From Clostridia bacterium (GTDB taxonomy: Bacteria > Bacillota > Clostridia > UMGS1810), in the NCBI GenBank assembly GCA_017481205.1, contig JAFUPN010000041.1:143809-207808 (forward strand): a DNA stretch of 64,000 nucleotides, in the 5' to 3' direction. Below are positions 18,418 through 28,116 of the stretch, piece by piece. Within the stretch, counting starts at the first letter, position 1. Each line of letters begins with the position of its first letter. The translations under genes were made by a program, and so were the position numbers. Under the pieces are notes generated by a model, which was not told the origin of the DNA, made no database searches, and saw nothing but the letters and a program-made list of their open reading frames with translations.

Positions 18418-20154
18418 TTATTGAGCTGTATAGCTTACAGCCTCCTGAACAGGAGTCAATGATTCCATACTCTTGAGTATAAAGAGCTGGTAATTGTAAT
18501 TTGCAGGTACATCAATTTCGCTTAATGCAAGCGATACTGCTGCATTTACATCATTAACCTTAGCAATGCTGCAATCCTTCAGGGCTTTGCTGCCGTCATA
18601 CATTGCAAGAATAAGCTGTGCTCCTTCTTCAATGCCGGATATATTTTCGGGATAGCATTCTACAGAAACAGAGCTTTCGTCCTGAGAGAAAATGTACGGA
18701 GTGCCGGCTACTCTTGCAATTTCCTTTTCTGTAAGGGTACGTCTGTAGATATTAAGACTGTCTATGTATATAGGAAGTGTTGCGTTGAGATTAAGTGTAT
18801 CTGCTGTACCATCGGGTGTAAGATTCATATAGCCGAGACCCAGGTTTGAAAGTGAGGATACAGCTGTTTCCTTGAGAACACCGTCCCAGTATACCTTACC
18901 TGTCTTATTTGCAATATCCGCTTCGATATATACATGACGCCATTCTGTATCTCCGTGCATACTACGCACATTTGCCGCCTGCACATAACCCATAGAGTCG
19001 CATGAGGAGGTAGAGTTTCTTGAACGGAGACCAAAATATCCATTTCTGCCCTTGAAGGAGAATGAGAAGCCCTTTGCTTTGCTTGCACTGCCTATTTCAT
19101 CATTGAGTATATGAAGCTCAGTGTTTGGTGCCGTACCGGTTCCTTCAGGGAACTTAACCCATGCCGAAACCGCAAATTCCTTTGCGCCGTACAGCATTCC
19201 TGCAAAGGTATCTGCAGGGAAATGTGCTGTTTTTGTAAGAGCAATGGTATTACCGTGAACGCCCTCTATAACAGCCGGAGAATCTGTTGCATCTACTGTG
19301 ATATCCATTCCGTGAGCTGATTGATCCTTGATTTTGCCGTCGCATACCTCTTCAAAATCATAGGAGAGAATAGCAGGGATAGATTCTTTTATTTCATTCT
19401 GACTGAGTTCTCTCTTATAAACCTTAACCTCGTCTACAAGGACATGTCTTCCGCCCACACCGAACCAGCCTGTTGCTATATCGTTTACATCTGTTTTGTA
19501 ATCGGCATAATCTGTTGCAAAGGTCTGGGAATCCTGTACCTTTTCTTCGCCAACGAGGACACCGTCTGCATAGATTTTTACATTGTCGCCTGCATAGTCG
19601 ATAACCAGTGCAACATGCATCCAACTGTCTGGAGCTGACTCATCATCTGCATTGGGATAAATAACATCTGCTGTTGTTGCAACTGATGCACTGCTGTAGT
19701 TTGAACGGCAGCTTACCGCAAGCTTTGCAGCCTGTGAATACATCATGATACTGTTGCTGCCTGCATTAAGGGCAAACATAGTAAAGTTTGTAGAAGAACC
19801 CTTGACTTCTTTTTTCATAAACGCAGTAATGGTAATTGCAGATGAACCATTTATCTGCTGTACAAAGGAGTCTGAGGACATAGCCAGGTGCTTGGAGTTG
19901 TCATATGACGTATCTGTTGCACTGTTAAAATCAAAGGTCTTGCCGGAAAAACCGTCTACAATAGCGTAAGCAGAGTCCTGAAGTGTAAGTGTATTTCCGT
20001 TTCCGGACAAATCGTCTACGGTGTTATCCTCATTGAGCACATCAAAGCTCCATTGAGCCACCAGGTCGCTGTCTGCAGCTTCTGCCGCAAAGGATACGGG
20101 TACAGCAGAAATAATCATTACCAGAGTTAATATTATAGCCAATACTTTTTTCAT
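18418..20154 (-). CDS. Secreted double-LamG protein (copy 2)
   Basis: 578 residues, same layout as the neighbouring copy: signal peptide 1-24, LamG ~28-255, LamG ~260-480, C-terminal beta domain ~490-578 (VSVECYPENISG ... NYNYQLFILKSMESLTPV). The first LamG domain is nearly the same in both copies (shared FTMFALNAGSNSIMMY, FGVGGRHVLVD), while the second has drifted. This suggests that the first domain binds a shared ligand and the second gives different preference. No enzyme motif is present. The ribosome site is GGGG-type and the gap to the preceding SLH gene is 18 bp. Confidence 0.75.
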   Translation of the reverse strand: MKKVLAIILTLVMIISAVPVSFAAEAADSDLVAQWSFDVLNEDNTVDDLSGNGNTLTLQDSAYAIVDGFSGKTFDFNSATDTSYDNSKHLAMSSDSFVQQINGSSAITITAFMKKEVKGSSTNFTMFALNAGSNSIMMYSQAAKLAVSCRSNYSSASVATTADVIYPNADDESAPDSWMHVALVIDYAGDNVKIYADGVLVGEEKVQDSQTFATDYADYKTDVNDIATGWFGVGGRHVLVDEVKVYKRELSQNEIKESIPAILSYDFEEVCDGKIKDQSAHGMDITVDATDSPAVIEGVHGNTIALTKTAHFPADTFAGMLYGAKEFAVSAWVKFPEGTGTAPNTELHILNDEIGSASKAKGFSFSFKGRNGYFGLRSRNSTSSCDSMGYVQAANVRSMHGDTEWRHVYIEADIANKTGKVYWDGVLKETAVSSLSNLGLGYMNLTPDGTADTLNLNATLPIYIDSLNIYRRTLTEKEIARVAGTPYIFSQDESSVSVECYPENISGIEEGAQLILAMYDGSKALKDCSIAKVNDVNAAVSLALSEIDVPANYNYQLFILKSMESLTPVQEAVSYTAQ

Positions 20155-20172
20155 AATTATATACCCCTTTTC

Positions 20173-22833
20173 TTATTTTTTAAGCTTGTAAATAACACAG
20201 TCAAGTACCGCCGCATTACCGCTTCTTGTGAGTATTCTGTAGTCATCGTTGTTTACACAGCGCTTTAAATAATCAACCGTCACCTTAACTGCTTTAACAT
20301 CTCTTTCATTCAGATCCACATATGTATAACGTGTGGCTGTATAGTGGGATGAGAAAGGAACAACCTTTTCTTCATCGCTTCTTCCCTCAGGAAGTATGGT
20401 GTATATAGTATTATTGAGTTCTATCATTTTGCCGTAGGTCACCTGATATGACTTGTAGCTTTCTGCAGATGGATTTTTGTATCCGTCCATCATATCCGGC
20501 GCCTTGCTTGCATCTGTAATTTTGTATATTCCGGAAATGGTACCCTCGGCAGACAGTGATATAAATACCACATCGCCCTCGCCTATTCCGTCTGATGTGT
20601 TGTACAGAGAAACCGCTTCCACATCGGGAGTGCCAAACCAGGAAACTGTATTTCCCGTTCTGGGAGTAGGTCCGTATGAGAGGGTATAATCCGTAAGAGC
20701 CTGTCTCATTGTACCGCCCAGCATATACTGAACAGACAGTACCTCTTCTTCATTGGCATTAAGAGTCTTTTTAACATCAGAGATAACAGAAATTGTTGTC
20801 TCCGGGTCAAAGCTGGTAGACTTGCCCCCCTCCAAAAGAATAACGCTTACAACTCCCGCCTCTCTCGCATCATAAGCCTTGTAGCCGTAGGACACGTCAT
20901 TCTGCAGGACAGTGTAGTTTGATACATCATATTTATCCGCATAGCGCTTGTCTCCGTCTGAGGTGGGCACACTGAAAAATATGGTTTCATCGGTAACCGG
21001 GGTCAATCCGTCAAAGCTTCTGCCGGAGGGGCGCCAGTATTTTTTTGCCTGGGTATAGTCCGCAGCCAGTACAAGTCGCTTTTCGTCAAAGATATCTCCG
21101 CTTTCCTCAAAGCATATTTCTTCAAGGATATTGCTGCCGCTTTTTTTGTATTTTATAAGCTGATGCTTTACATTGTCTCCGTCCTTGAGATAGGGGATAA
21201 CATCACCCGGCTCATACTTGTATGTCTGATTTACAAGAACCTTTTCCTTGATTGTAAGGTCATCCACATTGCCTAAGTGGTTTATAACCCTGAGCACTGT
21301 TTCATCAAAGCCCGATGCTTCGCTGAGACCCATTACATAGCCGTATGCCATGCCGTTGTACAGAGCTTCTCTGAAATGGATGATATTGCCCTTGATGTCT
21401 ATATATGCGAGAACCTCTTCTCCGGGAGCAGGCAGGACATATTTTTTGTCGTTTACGGCTTTTATCATAGCCGGTGACAAGGAATAAGCCGTTTCGCCAA
21501 TCACACATTCCTCATCTGCAAGCTCGTTTAAAACTCCCGTAACCTGACTCTGAGAAACATGTATAACAACCGCCTCATTCTTTATACTGCGGCACACGGA
21601 AACTACATCATAAGGAGCGATTGAGTCCAACTCCACAGCGGTGCCGTTTTTGTAAACCGCAATATTCTCTTCCTCATATATTGACAAATCAATTATTTCG
21701 TCATTTACATCAATTATGGAATCCTCGGTAACGCCGTATGCCACATAGGTTTCATATGAGTTTACAAAAACCACATCGTAATTATTGTCACCGTTGTTAT
21801 CCACAAGGAGAATATCGCCGTATTCCGGGATAAAATCCAGACCGTTTATAGACGGTGCGGCTATATTATTATAAATTACCGCAATATTAAAGTCAATATC
21901 AAGGGATTTGCTCCTGCCGTTTACATCATACTTTATTCCTGAGCCCTCTGCCTGATAAATATCCTCGGCATCTATGCGCAGTGTGTTGTTTTCATCACTT
22001 GCATATATCAGGAAAATGTTTTTTCTGCCGTTGTCCTCTTCACTGTAAAGCACATCGGCATGGTATCCGAGAAGCTCCTGTGCAAGATATCCGCTGTCAT
22101 TATACTTTACTCCGTCTATCTGCACTGAAGGTGTCTTGTAGCCGAGAGGACTGTCCAGAGCGGTTATCTCATTTTTTTCAACAACACCGCTTGTGTATTT
22201 TAAGCCATAGGTGTTGTACAGCTCGCTGCTGTTGTCCAGCACCTCATAAGCCTCCTTGCCGGAATAGTCTTTTTCCATCCTGTCTGCAGTAAGTGCATTA
22301 AACACCAGCCTTACCGCGTCGGAAACAGACAGATACTCGGTCTGATTAACTCCGTTAAAAAGTCCTGTTTTGTTTGCCGCAAGCTGATAGCCGGTAGGAT
22401 ATCCTCCCAGGGAGTCTGCCATAACGGTGTAGCCAAGAGCTCTTGTGATAATAACCGAAGCGTCCGCCACAGTGAGCTTGTCCTCGGGATAGAAGTTTCC
22501 CTTGGCATCGCCGTTTACTATTCCTGCAGAGTACAGGGACATAACAGCTCCGGCATATTCCTTGGAATAATCCACATCGGCAAAATGTCTTTCGCTGCTG
22601 CTTACCGGATAGCTGAAGCCTGCAGCCGTAAGATAGCTGAACTCGCCTCTGGTTATTGTATCGCCGGGATTTTTCTCTGCAACAAATTCCGGCAGGATTC
22701 CCAGCTTTGACAAAATCTCATAATAAGCAAGATTTCTGTCACTTTCATATGTACTTCCCGCCGAAAAGGCAGGCAATGACAGAAGGCAGAGTGAAACAAT
22801 CAGCACTAAGGCTGTAATTCTTTTTATATTCAT
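20173..22833 (-). CDS. N-terminal SLH-domain cell-surface protein with large beta-rich region
   Basis: 886 residues. Signal peptide 1-24, then S-layer homology repeats at ~25-200 (HFADVDYSKEYAGAVMSLYSAGIVNGDAKGNFYPEDKLTVADASVIITRALGY is one full SLH unit), then ~680 residues of repeated beta-structure of unknown function. The large region is homologous along its length to that of 28380-30941 (compare GDNNYDVVFVNSYETYVAYGV with GDSKYDVVIVTSYETVIAAGV). SLH repeats bind pyruvylated secondary cell wall polymer, so the beta region faces the outside. Its ATG overlaps the stop of the upstream SLH gene as ATGA, so the two are translationally coupled. No catalytic motif is recognised; a scaffold or glycan-handling surface role is inferred. 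Confidence 0.75.
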   Translation of the reverse strand: MNIKRITALVLIVSLCLLSLPAFSAGSTYESDRNLAYYEILSKLGILPEFVAEKNPGDTITRGEFSYLTAAGFSYPVSSSERHFADVDYSKEYAGAVMSLYSAGIVNGDAKGNFYPEDKLTVADASVIITRALGYTVMADSLGGYPTGYQLAANKTGLFNGVNQTEYLSVSDAVRLVFNALTADRMEKDYSGKEAYEVLDNSSELYNTYGLKYTSGVVEKNEITALDSPLGYKTPSVQIDGVKYNDSGYLAQELLGYHADVLYSEEDNGRKNIFLIYASDENNTLRIDAEDIYQAEGSGIKYDVNGRSKSLDIDFNIAVIYNNIAAPSINGLDFIPEYGDILLVDNNGDNNYDVVFVNSYETYVAYGVTEDSIIDVNDEIIDLSIYEEENIAVYKNGTAVELDSIAPYDVVSVCRSIKNEAVVIHVSQSQVTGVLNELADEECVIGETAYSLSPAMIKAVNDKKYVLPAPGEEVLAYIDIKGNIIHFREALYNGMAYGYVMGLSEASGFDETVLRVINHLGNVDDLTIKEKVLVNQTYKYEPGDVIPYLKDGDNVKHQLIKYKKSGSNILEEICFEESGDIFDEKRLVLAADYTQAKKYWRPSGRSFDGLTPVTDETIFFSVPTSDGDKRYADKYDVSNYTVLQNDVSYGYKAYDAREAGVVSVILLEGGKSTSFDPETTISVISDVKKTLNANEEEVLSVQYMLGGTMRQALTDYTLSYGPTPRTGNTVSWFGTPDVEAVSLYNTSDGIGEGDVVFISLSAEGTISGIYKITDASKAPDMMDGYKNPSAESYKSYQVTYGKMIELNNTIYTILPEGRSDEEKVVPFSSHYTATRYTYVDLNERDVKAVKVTVDYLKRCVNNDDYRILTRSGNAAVLDCVIYKLKK

Positions 22834-24521
22834 CCCATAACCTCCATCATCACATTATAGATAATCTTTGCACATTCGGCACGGCTTGCTGCATCCTTAG
22901 GCAAGAAACTGCCGTCGCTTCCGGACACAATCCCCGCCTGTGCAAAGAGCCTTACACTTTCCTTGGCGTAGTCTGAAATATCGCCTTCATCTGCAAAGAG
23001 CGCAGTGCCCTCTGCCTCAAGCTCATAGCCCTTCTTTTTGAGCATGCGGTCAAGGAGAACACATACATCCTGCCTTGTTACCGGAAGAGCTGCTCCTATC
23101 TCAGTGTCGCTTACACCCTTGAGTATATCATTGGAAATTGCCGCCGCACAGTAGTCATAGTACCAATCGCTTTCTTTAAGGTCGGTATAACTGCCGATTA
23201 CCGCATCTGTCTTTTCAATACCAAAGGCAGCAACAAGCATTTTTACAAATTCCATTCGGTTAACTGCTCTGTCGGGAGCAAAGCTGCCGTCGGGATAGCC
23301 GGATATAATGCCCTTTGCAGACAATGCATCCACTGCAGCTTTTGCATAATGCTCACCGGGAAGGTCTGTAAAGCTTTTTGCCGTGTTGTCCTCTGCAGGA
23401 GCTGTCACCTCGGGCACAGGCACAGCCACTGCCGCTGAGCCTCTGCCGGCTCCCTTGAAGCTGCCGCCTGTGGAAGCCCCCCCGCCGGAGGAGCCGCCGC
23501 CTGATGAACTGCCTCCGGAGGAATCCTCTGCATCCTCCACAGCCTCCTCAAAAGCCTCGGAGAGCTCAAAAGCATTCTCATAGCGATTGCCCGCCAATGC
23601 TTTGTAAACCTCTGTTTCATTACTGCTGTCAAGCAAATCAAGGTCTAAATCAAGCACATCATTGTATGCTGTGAGTATTTCTTCAGTAAATGTATACTTA
23701 TAGTTTTCGATTGCTTCAAGGGCAAATGCCTCTCTCGCACCGCTTCTTAAGCTTTCCATATTCTTTGCGGGGAGCAGACTCATGATTCTTTCCTCAAGCC
23801 CCTCTGTGCTGTCTAAGCCCTTGTAAAGCTTCAGAGACTTGTCAAAGCCCAATGCCTCGTCAATCAGCTTTTCCTTCTCCAGCATATCGTATATGGAAGA
23901 AAAATCGCTCCGGCTGTTGATAAACTCAACCGCACCTGCATAGTAAAATGTCTCCTGCAGCTGCTCCTGACCGCCCTGGGTCATGTCTGCAACCGCCTGA
24001 TACACCTTGAGCTTGCCCTCGTTGTCAAGTAAATCATAAAATGTTGTATTAAGACCTAATATAACTATTGTATCAGAATCTATCTTGCTGCTTACCTGCT
24101 CTGCCTCTGTCATAGCCACAAGCTGATTGGTAAGAGCAGCAGAGGTATTGCTTGTGTAATACTTAATCTCAAGATTTTCCACCACATAAGGCTCGTTTGT
24201 AGTATTCACCATTGCCGCAAACCTTGCATAATTATCTCCCGCACTGCTTGCATAGGTAAATTCAAAGCTGCCGTCGGCACCTGCCCTTGTCTGGTCCATG
24301 TGCTCCACAGCCTCCATCATAAGCTCGGGAGCAAGATCTGTCAGGTCGCCGGCTGTTTTCCCCTCTTTAAGAACTATAAGCATTACTCTTGCAAAAGGCT
24401 CCGCCGCACCGCTAACGGTAATTATTCCGGATTCTCTGTCAACGGAGGTTTCAGCCGCATATGCACTCAGTGTGCAGCTAAAGACCAAAACCGCCAAAAG
24501 TAAAGCCAATATTTTTTTCAT
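22830..24521 (-). CDS. C-terminal SLH-domain surface protein with helical region and Ser/Gly linker
   Basis: About 563 residues. Signal peptide 1-23, a beta domain ~24-125 (GIITVSGAAEPFARVMLIVLKEG), a helical region ~125-335, a Ser/Gly-rich linker ~335-370, and three SLH repeats ~385-563 (SFTDLPGEHYAKAAVDALSAKGIISGYPDGSFAPDRAVNRMEFVKMLV and two more). The helical region plus linker plus SLH layout is the same as at the C-terminus of the 1648-residue protein (30957-35903). ATG at 24521 is used; GAGGAG is upstream and the alternative is TTG at 24524. It lies just after the importer lipoprotein gene and is coupled to the N-terminal SLH gene downstream. Confidence 0.78.
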   Translation of the reverse strand: MKKILALLLAVLVFSCTLSAYAAETSVDRESGIITVSGAAEPFARVMLIVLKEGKTAGDLTDLAPELMMEAVEHMDQTRAGADGSFEFTYASSAGDNYARFAAMVNTTNEPYVVENLEIKYYTSNTSAALTNQLVAMTEAEQVSSKIDSDTIVILGLNTTFYDLLDNEGKLKVYQAVADMTQGGQEQLQETFYYAGAVEFINSRSDFSSIYDMLEKEKLIDEALGFDKSLKLYKGLDSTEGLEERIMSLLPAKNMESLRSGAREAFALEAIENYKYTFTEEILTAYNDVLDLDLDLLDSSNETEVYKALAGNRYENAFELSEAFEEAVEDAEDSSGGSSSGGGSSGGGASTGGSFKGAGRGSAAVAVPVPEVTAPAEDNTAKSFTDLPGEHYAKAAVDALSAKGIISGYPDGSFAPDRAVNRMEFVKMLVAAFGIEKTDAVIGSYTDLKESDWYYDYCAAAISNDILKGVSDTEIGAALPVTRQDVCVLLDRMLKKKGYELEAEGTALFADEGDISDYAKESVRLFAQAGIVSGSDGSFLPKDAASRAECAKIIYNVMMEVMG

Positions 24522-24535
24522 CAATCATTCTCCTC

Positions 24536-26080
24536 TTAGTTTGCCTGGAAGCTGTCATATGCATTCTGATAAACCTCAAGAACATGCTCAAGTCCCATGC
24601 TCTCAACCTTTCCTTTAAATGCATCCCATTCCTGGTCGATAGTTCCTTTTATAATCCAGTCTGCTCTTGTATTTTTTGCATACTCGTTGATTTCTGTTCT
24701 GTATCTTGTGAGAACCTCTCTCTGCTCTGCTGTGTACCATACGGGCGGGAACACCTCTGTTGTGTAATCCTTGTATACGTTATACAGTGAGGTTCTTATT
24801 TCCTTACCCTCGTTGCCCACCAGCTTGCTCAGGGTTTCATCTGTTGTTACAAAGGGACCATAGGTTCCGGGTACTGTAGACAGTGAAGAGTCGCTATCAA
24901 GCTTTTTCTGAGTATATGTACCGTCTGCCTGCTTCTCCAGAGGACCGTACAGCGCCTCTATACCAAATTCCTTGTCCGCAAGCTCGTTTGCCCAGCGCAT
25001 GGTGATTTCAGGATACTTGTTTGTCTTAAACATTGTGAAGTAGCCCTTCATTACCTGAGTGGTCTGCTTTCTCATAACAGGCTTTTCCACACCCTCTGCC
25101 TTAACGGGAGGCATAGGCACATAATTTGCAAGCTCCTGGTCATGTACGGGACCGTATGCAGCATACATACCTACCAGAGACGGCTGTGCAGCAATCTTTG
25201 CATTAAGGCTTGCATGCTTCTGTGTAAATGATTCCTGGTCAATAAGACCGTCTGCATAAAGCTCATGCAGATATCTTACAGCGGCTTTGTTTTCCTCCTG
25301 GAGAGGTGAATAAACAATCTTGCCGTCCTTGATTACAAATTTGTCGGGCACATCAATAAGTCCAAAGGAGCCGTATATATCCAGCTCACCGCTGATGTTT
25401 TCTCCGTATACGAAGCTCCAGGGGATTTCGTCTGCCTCGCCGTTGCCGTTGGGGTCGCCGTCCTTAAATGCCTTGAGGGTTGCATGGAGCTCCTCTGTGG
25501 TTGTAGGCATGGGCAGGTTTAAAGCGTCAAGCCAGTCCTGATTAATAAAGATTGCATCACGGAAGCCCCAGTATGCTTCTTCGTCACGGATACCGGGCAG
25601 GCTGTATATATGTCCGTCGCCTGCTGTGGCAGCCTTTCTTGCATAGGGCATTTCTTCAAAAATCTCTGTCCAGCGGGGTGCGTATTCGTCTATATACTCA
25701 TCCAGCTTGTAGATAGCGTCATTCTGCAAAAGCTCAAGAATGTGCACATCTGAGAGCAGGCAGAGCAGAACATCGGGATATTCTCCGCTTGCCAGCATAA
25801 GATTGATTTTTTCCCAATAGGACTCTGAGGGAATCTGATTCCAGTCAATCTTAACATTTGTCTTTTCCTCAAGCTGCTGCAGGAGAGGCATATCCTTAAA
25901 ATCAATCAGATGAGGTGCCTTCTGTACAGCCACCTTAAGGGTGACAGGCTCGTTGACAATGGGCAGACCTTCCTTGTTCATCTGAACATCGGATGCCACA
26001 TCTGTTTCGCCGCCGCTACATGATACTAAAGAAAATACCATTACAACCGCACAAATTACTGCAAAAATTCTTTTTTTCAT
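24536..26080 (-). CDS. LplA-type extracellular solute-binding lipoprotein
   Basis: 514 residues. A lipoprotein signal with lipobox L-V-S-C (Cys21) is followed by a family 1-type periplasmic-binding fold (LKVAVQKAPHLIDFKDMPLLQQLEEKTNVKIDW; LASGEYPDVLLC). It binds oligosaccharides for the two permeases encoded immediately upstream. No ATP-binding subunit is encoded nearby, which is usual for this importer family in Firmicutes; a shared MsmX-type ATPase is expected elsewhere in the genome. AAAGGAG lies in front of the ATG. Its second counterpart in this window is 49257-50843. Confidence 0.88.
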   Translation of the reverse strand: MKKRIFAVICAVVMVFSLVSCSGGETDVASDVQMNKEGLPIVNEPVTLKVAVQKAPHLIDFKDMPLLQQLEEKTNVKIDWNQIPSESYWEKINLMLASGEYPDVLLCLLSDVHILELLQNDAIYKLDEYIDEYAPRWTEIFEEMPYARKAATAGDGHIYSLPGIRDEEAYWGFRDAIFINQDWLDALNLPMPTTTEELHATLKAFKDGDPNGNGEADEIPWSFVYGENISGELDIYGSFGLIDVPDKFVIKDGKIVYSPLQEENKAAVRYLHELYADGLIDQESFTQKHASLNAKIAAQPSLVGMYAAYGPVHDQELANYVPMPPVKAEGVEKPVMRKQTTQVMKGYFTMFKTNKYPEITMRWANELADKEFGIEALYGPLEKQADGTYTQKKLDSDSSLSTVPGTYGPFVTTDETLSKLVGNEGKEIRTSLYNVYKDYTTEVFPPVWYTAEQREVLTRYRTEINEYAKNTRADWIIKGTIDQEWDAFKGKVESMGLEHVLEVYQNAYDSFQAN

Positions 26081-26119
26081 TTCGACAACTCCTTTATATT
26101 TTAATTATAATTTTATTTC

Positions 26120-27007
26120 TTAGCCCTTAATAGCTCCTACCATAACACCCTTTACAAAATATTTCTGCAGAAATGGGTACAGCACCAGCATAGGTATGCT
26201 TGCCACTATAACCACACTGTATTTCATAAGCTCTGCATCCTGCATGGCTGTCTGAGCTGCCTGGCTGTCTGCCATAAGCTCGCTGGTCATCTGAGTCTGA
26301 ATAAGTATATCTCTCAGGATAAGCTGCAGAGGATATTTGCTTGAATCGGAGAGATACAGCAGCGCTCCGAAAAATGCATTCCAGTGTCCCACTCCGTAAT
26401 ATAGCACCAGAACCGACATAATTGCCTTTGACAGGGGCAGAATTATTTTGAAAAAGCAGGCATAATACGAGCATCCGTCAATTGTCGCCGCTTCGATAAG
26501 CTCATCGGGAATGTTGGACTGAATATTTGTCCTGGCTATAACCATGTTCCACACAGTTACAAGACCGGGGATAATCATTACCAGTCTGTTATCCAGCAAA
26601 TGAAGGTTTTTCATAAGCAGGTATGTAGGAACAGTACCTCCGCCGAAAAACATGGTTATCATAAAGAATGTCATGATTTTCCCCTTGCCGGGCAGGTCCT
26701 TTCTTGAGAGAGCAAAGGCCGCCGACATTGTTACCACAACATTAAGGAAGGTAGCAGTCACAGTATAAAATACCGAGTTGGCATAGCCTGTCCAGATTCT
26801 GTCGTCAGCCATAACCTTCTCATAGCCCTTAAGGGTAAAGCCATTGGGCCAGAACCATACCTCGCCGTTCATAACATCGTAAGGGTCGCTGACCGACGCT
26901 ATTACAACAAAGAACAGAGGATATATCGCCAGAAATGCCACAATAACAAGGATTATATTTGATACAGTGCTTACAGCTCTGTCTTCAAAGGTTTCCAAAT
27001 GCTTCAT
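26120..27007 (-). CDS. Carbohydrate ABC transporter permease (YtcP/AraQ type)
   Basis: About 295 residues with six predicted membrane helices. The EAA loop for ATPase docking is EAATIDGCSYYACFFKIILPLSKA. The start at 27007 (MKHLETFEDR) has GGGAGGTGAG at ideal distance; an upstream in-frame start at 27037 would overlap the preceding gene by 14 bp and has no ribosome site. The C-terminal QKYFVKGVMVGAIKG is typical of YtcP-like proteins. It pairs with the LplB-type permease directly upstream and the LplA-type lipoprotein directly downstream. Confidence 0.88.
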   Translation of the reverse strand: MKHLETFEDRAVSTVSNIILVIVAFLAIYPLFFVVIASVSDPYDVMNGEVWFWPNGFTLKGYEKVMADDRIWTGYANSVFYTVTATFLNVVVTMSAAFALSRKDLPGKGKIMTFFMITMFFGGGTVPTYLLMKNLHLLDNRLVMIIPGLVTVWNMVIARTNIQSNIPDELIEAATIDGCSYYACFFKIILPLSKAIMSVLVLYYGVGHWNAFFGALLYLSDSSKYPLQLILRDILIQTQMTSELMADSQAAQTAMQDAELMKYSVVIVASIPMLVLYPFLQKYFVKGVMVGAIKG

Positions 27008-27023
27008 TAATCTCACCTCCCGA

Positions 27024-27974
27024 TTACCACAAGCCAACTTCGGTAACCTTTTTGGAAATAAAGTTTACCGAACACATAAGAATGAGATTGACAATGGAGT
27101 TAAAAAGTCCCACTGCTGTGGAGAAGCTGAACTCGCCTCCAAGAATACCTCTTTTGTAAACAAAGGTGGATATAACCTCCGATGCAGATGAGTTAAGGGA
27201 GTTCTGCAGAAGGAATATTTTTTCAAAGCCTGTGTTCATAATAGAGCCGGTATTCAGAATCAGCAGAGTTATGATAGTGGGCAGTATGCCCGGTATATCT
27301 ATATGCCATATTCTTTGCAGCTTTGATGCTCCGTCAATCATGGCGCTCTCATGGATGCTGGTATCTATACCCGCTAAGGCAGCCATATAGATAATCGAGC
27401 TCCAGCCGCAGCCCTGCCATACACCGCTCCATACATATATGTGCTTAAATGCCGCGGGATTGCTCATAAAGAATATTCGCTCAAATCCCAGAGCCTCAAG
27501 CAGACTGTTTATAATGCCCGACCTTGGTGAAAGAAACATAATAATCATACTGCATATGATAACAGTTGACAAAAAGTGGGGCGCATATGTAACCGTCTGT
27601 ACAAACTTCTTGAACTTGGTGCTGTGAGTATAATGCAGTGCAAGAGCAAGAAGTATCGGAAGCGGAAAGCCCGCCGCCAGGGAATAAACACTCAGAGTCA
27701 GAGTGTTTTTCAGAATATTGACAAATGACGGTGAGGTAACAAAGCGCTCAAAGTGCTCAAGTCCCACCCATTTGCTCCCCCATATTCCCGCCAGGGGAGT
27801 AAAATTCTTGAAGGCGATGATTACACCGTACATAGGCTGATAGTTAAATATCAGCACATACAGGATTGCCGGCAGCAGCAAAACATAAAGCTGTCTGTAT
27901 TTCCACACTTTATTCAGCTGCGAGCTTCTGCCGGAATTCATAACCCTCGTCATATTTTCCGTTTGTTTTTTCAT
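27024..27974 (-). CDS. Sugar ABC transporter permease (LplB type)
   Basis: About 316 residues. The region PAILYVLIFNYQPMYGVIIAFKNF is the family's first membrane segment, and the EAA-type loop is ESAMIDGASKLQRIWHIDIPGI. The start at 27974 (MKKQTENM) is chosen because GGAGGG is correctly placed and a -10 element lies ~50 bp upstream; longer frames would run into the promoter. It is the first gene of the downstream half of the locus. The promoter and three tandem 20-bp repeats directly in front suggest AraC control. Confidence 0.88.
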   Translation of the reverse strand: MKKQTENMTRVMNSGRSSQLNKVWKYRQLYVLLLPAILYVLIFNYQPMYGVIIAFKNFTPLAGIWGSKWVGLEHFERFVTSPSFVNILKNTLTLSVYSLAAGFPLPILLALALHYTHSTKFKKFVQTVTYAPHFLSTVIICSMIIMFLSPRSGIINSLLEALGFERIFFMSNPAAFKHIYVWSGVWQGCGWSSIIYMAALAGIDTSIHESAMIDGASKLQRIWHIDIPGILPTIITLLILNTGSIMNTGFEKIFLLQNSLNSSASEVISTFVYKRGILGGEFSFSTAVGLFNSIVNLILMCSVNFISKKVTEVGLW

Positions 27975-28028
27975 CTCTGTTAACCCTCCAAAAAAATTGC
28001 ATTTGAGATGCTGAAATCCCACACCTAC

Positions 28029-28058
28029 ATTATACAACGGGTGCACTGTGCCAAACAA
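28029..28058 (-). promoter_or_regulatory. Promoter of the second importer operon
   Basis: On the minus strand, TATAAT occupies 28034-28029 and a weak -35, TTGTTT, lies at 28058-28053 with an 18-bp spacer. The weak -35 touches the tandem operator repeats just upstream, as expected for an activator-dependent promoter. The ATG of the first permease is about 55 bp downstream of the -10. Confidence 0.65.
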
Positions 28059-28116
28059 TAATCAATATTCAAACGGAATTATCAATTTTCTAAGTAAATT
28101 ATCAATTTTATTTGTT
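28057..28116 (-). promoter_or_regulatory. Three tandem 20-bp direct repeats, probable AraC-family operator
   Basis: The cores ATCAATATTC, ATCAATTTTC and ATCAATTTTA start at 28061, 28081 and 28101, exactly 20 bp apart, each preceded by an A/T-rich flank (AATA or AATT). A spacing of two helical turns is typical of sites for AraC-family dimers. The array abuts the -35 of the importer operon. A related pair with the same ATCAATTT core lies before the other importer operon. The binding protein is inferred to be one of the two AraC regulators encoded in the locus. Confidence 0.6.
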
